From an uncultured Christensenella sp. (GTDB taxonomy: Bacteria; Bacillota; Clostridia; Christensenellales; Borkfalkiaceae), in contig CAJUGP010000020.1 in assembly GCA_910586365.1 (NCBI GenBank), positions 1-40,022 on the forward strand: a DNA stretch of 40,022 nucleotides, in the 5' to 3' direction. The translations under genes and the position numbers were made by a program. This document shows, piece after piece, positions 23,166 through 32,600 of this stretch (position 1 is its first letter; each line of letters begins with the position of its first letter). The notes under the pieces are model-generated. The model was not told where the DNA came from, made no database searches, and saw nothing but the letters and a program-made list of their open reading frames with translations.

Positions 23166-23199
23166 GTGCCGTTATAATATATTCAAGGAGAAAAGCACC

Positions 23200-23424
23200 A
23201 TGTCGAAAAAATCAGATTTGAAAAAGGCGATCAAGGCAAGCGAAGAAGAGATCGAAAACCTTGAAAAAAAACGTCTGCGCAGCCAATCGTCGCTGCTCAG
23301 CAACATGCTCGCAGGCTCGGAACCGAACGAGTCGGACAAGGAATATTATAAGGTTTATACGCAGCTTATCGATTTGGAGCGCGAAAACCTGCGCAAATTG
23401 CGCGAAGAACTCGAAAGCTTGTAA
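23200..23424 (+). CDS. Small coiled-coil protein of unknown function
   Basis: A 74-residue, highly charged protein with no cysteine. Residues 4-32 (KKSDLKKAIKASEEEIENLE onwards) and 45-73 (a YKVYTQLIDLERENLRKLRE stretch) are predicted helices with heptad-like Leu/Ile spacing, joined by a short SNMLAGSEPNES turn. This looks like a two-helix coiled-coil hairpin. I do not recognise a family. ATG 23200 is chosen because AAGGAG lies nine bases upstream, although the frame is open further 5'. It has its own promoter and leader hairpin. No partner is evident; the next gene is the giant surface protein, 236 bp away. Confidence 0.8.
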   Translation: MSKKSDLKKAIKASEEEIENLEKKRLRSQSSLLSNMLAGSEPNESDKEYYKVYTQLIDLERENLRKLREELESL

Positions 23425-23446
23425 TATACTTTTGTCGCAGCGGATC

Positions 23447-23559
23447 GATTTTTCGACTTCGCTCAAAATGACATGGTTATCGTCATCAAATGATATAGTT
23501 ATCGTCATCAAATGATATAGTTATCGTCATTTTGACCAAGCGTAGCGCGTGGAAAAATC
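23447..23559. repeat. Composite intergenic repeat: inverted arms around 22-bp tandem copies
   Basis: The left arm (23447-23472, ending CTCAAAATGAC) is an imperfect inverted copy of the right arm (23526-23559, starting GTCATTTTGA and ending GGAAAAATC). Between them lie two exact 22-bp direct repeats (23476-23497 and 23498-23519) and an 11-bp third part-copy that runs into the right arm. The arms resemble the GTCATTTTGAGCGAAGTCGAAAAATC-type palindromes dispersed in many bacterial genomes. It fills most of the 236-bp gap and contains no gene. Confidence 0.8.
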
Positions 23560-23590
23560 TCGTAGGATTAAGACAAAATTTACATAAAAA

Positions 23591-23609
23591 GAATTCCCCG
23601 AACGGGGAA
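23591..23609 (-). terminator. Possible minus-strand terminator hairpin
   Basis: TTCCCC and GGGGAA pair around GAAC. A T-run (TTCTTTTT) follows on the minus strand only; the plus strand has none. No minus-strand gene lies nearby, so its role is unclear. Confidence 0.3.
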
Positions 23610-23660
23610 ACAAAACGGAAAAATCATAGCAGAAAATAAAGGTCAGCGAGGGGTTTAACG

Positions 23661-26600
23661 ATGAAATTGCGTGTATTATCTGTCGGCAGAAGAATTGCCA
23701 TCGCCGTTTGCGCAGTGCTTGCGCTCGTAACGGGAACGCTCAGCGTTGTTTGTCCGCGTTTTGCGGGCGCGACGGTGCAGGCGGCTGCATATGAAAATAT
23801 AGCCGTTGCAACGAGCTTAACCGAAATCGAAAAAGGGCTGAACGACTTGGATGAACCCAACAAACAAGCCGTGCTCGATCAGCTTAAAAAATATTTAACG
23901 GTTACGGCAGACGGCGCAACGGTTCCTTCCGACGATTACACCGTTGATAGCGTTACCTATGAGGGGAGCGGCGCGAAGATCGCCGTATCCGCGGCAGGGG
24001 TAAGCGGCGGTCGCGTTACGGCGGAAGTTACCGTCGAGAACGCGGTGGATTCTGTTTTGCAAAGCGTATCCGTTTCGGTCGATCCCGAAAAAGCGGAGCA
24101 AAATTCCGACGGTATCTATAAGGTATTAAAATACGGTCGTCTCACGGACGAAAGCGTATTCTTGACCGATACGGGAAAACGCCCCGTGCAGTTCACCGAA
24201 GGAAAGCAGAGCATTCTCGATTTCCTTAAAATCGAATTGCGTTATCAGAACGTAACGCTTCCCATCAGCGAAGTGGAATATGCCGAAGACGGCGAAATGC
24301 TTACCCAAAAAATCGGGCAGGTATATTCTTACCGTATCAACCAGAAATCGTTTACGGCGGGCAGCCGCACGATCACCGTTTCGGTAGAACACGACGAAAA
24401 CGGAAACAGATTAAACGGCTCGCTCGACGCGCTTTTCGAAGACGTGAAGATCATTTCGTTGGAAGCGACGCAAAAGTCCGGCATTTTATATTCGTATTCC
24501 GACGTGATTTCCAGCGTTACCGTTACCGCAAAATATAACGACGGTTCCTCGCGCGAACTTTCGGAACGCGAATACACCACAAACTCTTCGCTCATTCCGA
24601 CAAACGTTCCCGACGCGGAGCAAACGGGCGATTTTACGACGAATAACACGGGCGCGAACCGTGCATCGAACGTGCCGAACAATACCTCATCGTATAATTA
24701 TTCCAAAGAGGTAACGATTACAAGCGGCGGAATCAGCACGACCCTGAACATGAACGGCATCACGCTTGCCAACCCCCATCAGATCATCGGCATCGTCGGC
24801 GTTCCTGCTTTGCAGAAAGAGGGCGCACCGCTCGATTTACGCGGACTTTCGGTAGCGATTTCTTACGCGGTGAATTATCACGATAAAACCTCGAAAGTTT
24901 ACGACGGTTTGGGCGATACGGTAGATATGATCTCCGGTACGATCATCGACGAATCGACGACGATCATGGTCCCTTTGACCGATCTCATTGATTTTCTTAC
25001 CGTAAAATATAACGGCGGCACGTTGCAGGCGGCAAAAGATTCCGTCGTCCCGACGATTTCTGGCAGCGGAACAACGGTTTCGACCGAGCTGACCTTTACA
25101 TATTACGGGCAGATGTTCTACTTCTCGACGGGCGCCGAGCGAAATGACACCGGATTGCGATATCATACGAATTGGTCGCGCAATCCCAACACTTCGACGA
25201 ACACGTTTGAACTCGAAGTGAACAAAAACGAAGGTCCTTCGGTCACGGCGAACTATTACGCCCGTCCGATCATCAACGAAGATATCGTAACCTATCGGGA
25301 AGGGTTGACGAAACCCGTGCTCGGCGTGGATTTTTCCGACCCTCAGGAGGTTGCAAACGGCACGCGCGTGGAAATCGTCAATCTCGGCAGCCACGAAAAG
25401 CTCGGATTCACTTATACGATTTCGGACGGACGCGTTACGATGCTCGGCGATGCGGCAAACCAACCCGGAACGGTGGGCGCCGCGTATACGCAGGAAGGCA
25501 AAGACAGCCGTTTCTCCTTCACGAAGCCCGGCAGATTCAGCGTTGCGATCATTCTTCCCGAAGTGCAGGAAGGCGCTACGCCCAACTACTTCTACGGCAC
25601 GACCTCGAACCGTGCGGAATACGAAATCGAAATTGAAAAGGGCGACCTTGCCGTCAGCTATACCAACCTTACGCTTACGGATAACGGTCTTGCCGTCGCA
25701 CAGGGAACGCTCCTTTCCTCGTTGCAGAAAATCGGCGTGCTGTTCAGCACGGGCGGCAACATCGTAAGCGGCGCGAACGCACCGCAGACCTATGCCGTGT
25801 ATGTGCGCCTCGCAAGCGAACCCGTCAATGCAAAACGCGTTCTTCTTCGTTATACGAACGGCGCGAGAGGGGAACTGACCGCGGACGAACTATCCGCTTT
25901 GAACGCGCTTGCTTCGTTCGACCATCCGCGTGAAGAATTCTACATACACACCGAAACCTCGGGCAACGATTATTACAAGCCCGTTAATACGGGTACGACG
26001 CCCGTTACCCTTTCCGTCGTCATTCCCAACGTCGATACGATCACGAGCGTGAACGTGCAGTACGACCGCACGCAGACCGCGAAGAAAGTGATTGACGAAT
26101 GGACGGAGAACTTCGGCGGCGAATATGAGGTTACGATCTCCAAAGACGGCACGACTTTGACCGACGCGTCGGCGGAAGTTCTTCACGTAAACAACGAATA
26201 TACGATCACGTTTGCGCATAAATCAAGCGCCAACGTGAAAACCGTGCCGCTCGTCGTTTCGCCCGTGTTTTACAACGACGTGAAAACGAGCGTCAGCGGC
26301 GACGCGGAGTACGACGGCGAACTCAAATTCACCGATTTGATCGCGCGTTTGAAAGCTGCCGCGACTACCGCTTACAATACGGACCATTATTATCAGCTGA
26401 ATCTTTCTTCCGTTACTTACGTTGACGCTGCGGGCAACGCGATTTCCGACGTGCGCAACCTCACCGTCGGTTCGTGGACGGCTCTCTTCAAAACCGAGCT
26501 TGGCGCGGGCGATTTGGAAGGCGATTACGTTCTTCCCGATTTTGAAGTTACGTTTAACGTGACGGCGCTTGCCTTAAACTTTACGGTAGAGGGCAACCTT

Positions 26601-29600
26601 TCCGCCTTCACACAGGAGAACAGCTACGCCGCAAGCTATACGGGCGCGGCTTTGACCTTTGCGATCACGGGTTGGAACGCGGCTGCGGAAAAGAACGTTT
26701 CGGTTAGCGTCAGCGGTCATCTTCCCGAAGAAGGCGCGGAAATTCCCGCAAACTTCTTTGCCCTTGCAACGGCGGGCGAATTCAAGCTTTCGCTTGTCAC
26801 CGCAGGGGAATATACGGTAACGCTTGCCGCGAATTCGTCCAACGTTACGCTTGCTTCGCCGCTTACATACACGCTTACCGTCAACAAGGTTGCGGCTACG
26901 CTCAGCAAAACGGAAACCTCGATGCAGATTTCCTCTTCCTTCGTATTCCCTTCCGACGTAACCGTTCAAGGCGTCGCGGGAAATGCGGCGACGGAAGGGC
27001 TGCGGATCACCGATTATAAAATTTATTCGGACGAAGCTTGCACGGCGGAAATCGCGTCCGATGCCGTTCAAGTCGATACGACTTATTATATTAAGGTAAC
27101 GGGGCTTTCGGGCAACTACGTAAAATCGATCGACAATAAGTATCAGGCGACGTTCACGTACGGCGTGAACTACAACGTGCCTGCGCAGGCACTGAAACTG
27201 AACATTACCAAAGGTTCGCTTCCCGCGCTCGATGTGAAAGACGAATTTATGCAGGACGGGAAGATCGTGCTTACCGCCGAGTTCGGCAAGGGGATCGACG
27301 TTCTTTCCTGCTTTGCCAACGCAGCCGACGCGGCGAATTACGTGATTACGGTAACGGCAGCCGCACGCGCTTCGTTCACCGCGGAAGATCTTGCAAACGG
27401 CACGCTGCCCGCGGGTAATTACATTGTTACGATTGATGCGAATCCCAACTTTGCATGGGTGGGCGGCGAAGCTGTAAGCGTCAATCTCACCGTCGGAAAA
27501 GCGGCGATCGACGTTCCCGAACTCGTTGTGGCGACGGGCGCTTACACGGGCGCGGCGGTTTCCGTAAAAGCGGGCGGCACGTCCGCTTATTGGAGCGCGC
27601 TCAAAGGCAACGTTACGGCGACTGTTTACCGTTTCGACGTCGGCACGACCGATTTCACGATCAAAGCGGATACGCAAGAGAGCGGCACGTTTGAAATCCT
27701 CGAAGAAGAGGGGCTTACCGTCGGCAAGCTTACGTATACCGACGCGGGCATTTATTACATTGTATTCGAGCTGACCTCGCCCAATTATTATTGGAAGGGA
27801 AGCGCCGAAACGCAGACCAAGACCGAGGCGGCGCGCGTTGCAGAGGTCTCCTGCAAAGAACTTGCCGTTCCCGTCACGCAGCGCGTTTGGGAACAGGGCG
27901 AAACGGTTTCTTACGGCGCAACGGGTACGGCTACGATCGAGGGATATACCGTTGATTACGACATTACGACCGATGAAACCGCTCAAACGGTGAAATATAC
28001 CGTGACGAGCATCACCAAAGACGGCTCGGGCGACATCAAACACAACTTCGTTTGGGCGCGCAACGCCGACGACTACGAAGGGCTTGCATACCTCGGCGAC
28101 AGAGGGTACGGCACGGTCGAAGGCTTAACCGCCACCTTGAACTATGCGGTCGTGCAAACCGCGCTCGACATCGATTACGCAAAGAAAACGAGCGTTGTTT
28201 ACGGCGGTTACGTCGGCGGAACGGTTCTTACTAATCTCAACGAAATATTCGTTCCCACGGGTACGGATACCGATAAGCTCGGCACGGTAACGTATTCCTA
28301 TCTCGACGGCGAAGGCACGGTAAAAACGATCACGGAAGAGAGCATAAAAACGCTTGACGCTGGAACGTACGCCGTTACCGTTGGGCTTACGTTCAGCTCG
28401 GAAACGACTTACGCGCCCATGACCTTCTACGTCGCGCTTACCGTTGCACCCCGTCCCGTTACGGTTACGGTAAACGCCACGCTTACCTACGGCGGCGAAC
28501 TGAGCAACGCAACGTTTGCATATGCGGCGGGCAGTCTGCAATTCAACGACGGCGTAGAGCCTGCGTTCGCTTACGCGCTCGAAAACTATCTCGACGTGAA
28601 AGACGGTACGTACGCTTATTCCGATCACGAATGGGTTAAACTCGACAACACGCTTGCGAACTATGCCGTTACGTTTGACGGTGCGAGCGCGCTCACGGTG
28701 GTAAAGGGTACGGCGAACGTATCCGTGAATCTGGAATATTTCTACGGCGAAACGCCTGCAAACGGCTCGCTGAACGCCGTTTCTGACGCGGATAAGTTCG
28801 TTTACGATAAAGAAAACGTCGGCGCAAGCGGCACGGTTTCCTATACGGTTGCAAAGAACGGCGAGAATTATGACGTAACGCTCGACGTTTCGACGCTCAG
28901 CAGCAAGAATTACAACTTCGTTGCAGAGAATAACGCCTGCGCAGTGATCTTCAAAAAACTTGCCGTCAACGTAAAAATCGGCAATCTTTCCGCGCTCTTC
29001 GGCACGCGCGCCGATTTGAGCACGGCGGAAATTACGATGGAAGTCGCCGTAAACGGCGTGACGGTCGATACCGCCGCGCTTACGGAAGAGTTGAAAAAAC
29101 TGCTCGAGCTTTCGACCGACGCATTTGTCGGCGCAAACGGCACGGCGCAGGTCGGCAGATATCCGATTACGGCAGAGCTTGCGGAGAACGAGTATTTCGA
29201 GATCGCGGGTCTTACGAACGGCGAATATACCGTTGCGTTCGACGCGGCTTGGCTGAACGTAGTCGGGGCGGAAAATCTTACCTATACGGGCAGCTCGCTC
29301 AATCTGATCGGATCGGTTACGGTCGAACAGGTCGGCGGGGCGGATCCCGTTGCGGAAGGCGGTTACACCGTTTACTATTCCACCGATACGACGGAGGAGA
29401 AACACTGGTCGACGGCGGCAAGAGAAACCAACGCCAACGAATACACCGTTTCGTATTATATCGACATTGCAGGTTACGGCAAGGTTGAAATTCCGAATAC
29501 GGTTTCGGTTATGGTTGCGAAGGGCGAAAACACGCTGAAAACAAATTTCGACGTAAACAACGCCGCGGCGGACAACGTGGAAAATATCACCGCCGACGCA

Positions 29601-32600
29601 TGGCAGTACGGCAAATACGACGCCGCACTGCTCACCGTTCCCGAAGCGACCTTCGGCGGCACGATCACTTATAAGCTCTATCAAAACGAGGAAACCGAAG
29701 CGTTTGCCACGGGCGCCGATCTTGCAACGCTGTTGCAGCTCCACGCCGACAAAATGGTATGCGATAATTATAAGTTTGTTGTTTCCACTTCGGACGCGGG
29801 CAACTACGATTCCTCGGAAAAAGCCTATTATATCCGTGTCGGCAAAGCCGCGCTTATCTTCAAGGCTGCGGATACGAGCGTTACGTACGGCGACGATGCG
29901 AAATTCGACTACGTCGTTACGGGCTTGAACTCCGCCGCAGGCGACACGAAGGAAAGCGTTCTCGGAAACGACTTCAAGGTGGATTATGTCTGCGCCTATC
30001 GTGCAGGCGATGCGACGCACGGCAACGTTACGGCAGAGGGTTATGAAATCACGCTTGAAGTAAGCCGCAAAGACGGCGGCGCGTTCGATTCGCTTGCGAA
30101 CTATACGGTGGAAACGGAAGGGGGTATCCTTACCGTAACCGAGCGGGCGATCACGATCAAGATCAATTCCGAAACCATCGATTACAGAACGGCAAATGCC
30201 CCCAGACCTTCCGCGCAGCTTGTGCGCGGCACGCTGCCGAACGGCGTTGCCCTTGAAGACGTGATTACGCTTGTCACGCCGAGATTGAATTTCTCGCACC
30301 TGTCAGACGAAAACGAATGGCTGCAGCCTGTCGGCACGTATTATATCTATCCGCAGGCAAAGGGCGCGGCTGCTGTCAACTACGTTGTCGATTTCTTCGA
30401 CTGCGAATACAACCCCTCGAACAACCATACGGATTATATCAATGACGGAAAATATTTCGGCACGTACACGATCAACACGCTCTTCGTGAACACGGCGTGG
30501 AACGGCGCATCGCAGGCGTTCGTTTACAACGGCAAAGCAATCGTGTTGAGCGCGAACGCTACGAGCTATTCCAAAACGGACGGCACGGTCGGAATGTTCC
30601 CCACGCCCAAATCGCTGAAGCTCTCCTATATCGCATATACGGCGGATACGGATATCAACGGATCGATCGATTCTGCAACCGCAGGCTTGCCGACGAACGC
30701 AGGCTCTTACGTGATCTATGCCGCCATGGAAGATAAGAACTACACGACGGGCGGAGCGTACATCATTATCATGATCGAAAAGGCTACGCTCGAATTGCAG
30801 GTCGATAATCTTACCATGACTTACGGCGACAATCTGCCGAACGGAAGCTATAAGCTTAAAAACGAGAACCAGCTTTATACGCAGGCGGATAAAGACGAGC
30901 TTAAAGGAAAAACGCCTTCCTATGCCGTTTTGAACGGCGGAACCGTCGTTGCGGCGGCAGACGCGAACAAGCTTGGCGCAGGCACGTATGCGCTTTCGCT
31001 TGCCGATATCGAACTGACGAACTACAAAGTGCTTGTCTCTTACGGCGCGCTTACGATCGAACGCCGCAAAGTCGAAGTTACTTTGGAGGATTTCGAGAAA
31101 CCGTATAAGGGTTCGGTTTACGATCAAAGCTCTTTGGGGCTTGACGCGGTAGACGAAGACGGCAACAGCACGGCGTACACGGTTACGAACATGCCCGAAA
31201 ACGGCGATAAGACGAACGCGCAAACGCTCGGGATCACGCTTTCGGTTGCGGGTACCGCGCTCAATGTGGGCACGTACAACGTGGTTGCAAGCGCCGTAAA
31301 CGACGGAAATTATATCGTAACATTTACGAGCAACACGGCGAAATTCAAGATCGTTCCCGCCGAAATTTACGTTCAAACGACGTTGAACGTGCTTTACGGC
31401 GAAGAAACCGTTTCGAGCGTTTCCTATGAAATCGGTACGCTGAATTCAAAAGGCGAATTCGTTGCGGGCGTCGGCGGCGAAACGTATCAGTCGCTGCTTG
31501 AAAAACAGGCGCTTGCGAACAACGTCGTTTACGTCGGCGGTGCGCCCGAATACACGCTTACTTGGACGAAGAAAACGACGCCCGGTCAGGAATACACGGT
31601 TAACCGCGTCGGAACGAAGGGCTTTTCGTTCATGAACTACACCGTTGTTGAAAACGGTTATCTTGCGAATTACGTAATCGAAAAGCGCGTCGTCACCGTG
31701 ACGGGCGCGGTCGAAACGGAATATACGGGCAGCGCAATCGATCCGCAGTTCACGTTCGGCAATTTGGTTCAGGGAGAATCGCTTTCGGTAACTAAAAAAT
31801 ACTTGAATGCCGGCGGCGAAGAGATCAACCAAATCATCGATGCGGGCAGTTATACGGTATGTCTCGGCAGAATTGCGGGGAACGAAGGCAAGCATTACAC
31901 GTATGAAAACGGCGCGGAAGAGCTTCGCATTACCTTCGTCGTAACGAAAAAACTGATCAGCGTCAGCTGGGAAAACAATCCCATGCGTTACGACAGCACG
32001 GCATCCGGTTCGAGCAATCTCAACTATAACCGCGTGCTCGGCTACGGCGCGTCGGTTGAAAACCTCGTTGACGCGGTCATGACCCGTACCTATACGGTAT
32101 ATTCGACTTCGACGGACGGCACGGAACAAAACGGGGAAGAGAAAATCGATAACGTACCCTTCGCCATTCTCAGCGCCGATAACTACGGCTGCATGATGAC
32201 GGGCGTCGGTCTGTATACGCTCACGCTGAAACTCAAAGAGGGCAACAGCGCCAACTATCAATTTGCGGGCGGCGAAACCGAAGTTACGATCACGTTTTCG
32301 GCTTACGCCAACGCGGTTGATATGAAGGTTGAATTGAACGACAAGATTTACGACGGCAAAGCACCCGTGGAAAAGGTTTCCGTAGAGGGAACGGTGCTCG
32401 ACGGCGTGGATCTTGCGCAGTATCTTGCCAAATCCTACGCACGGATCGACGAAGAAACGGCGAACAGATTGGGCGAGATCGACCGCAAGCTTAACGCCGC
32501 GGATATGACGGGCGTCGTGTTCGATATGACGGTTGCTCCCGTCGACGCAGGTTATTATGTGTTCCACGTCGTTTACTTCCGCGATCTTCCTACGGGAGCG

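Noticed and set aside
23122..23199. The open frame upstream of the small coiled-coil gene as extra N-terminal residues
   Set aside because: It covers the leader hairpin and ribosome binding site; AAGGAG lies just before ATG 23200.
23476..23530. The 22-bp direct repeats as a mini CRISPR array
   Set aside because: The copies are adjacent with no spacers between them, and no cas gene is present.
32586..32600. LPTGA in the giant protein as a sortase sorting signal
   Set aside because: It sits about 925 residues before the C-terminus, inside a repeat. A real sorting signal would be followed by a hydrophobic segment and basic tail at the end of the protein.
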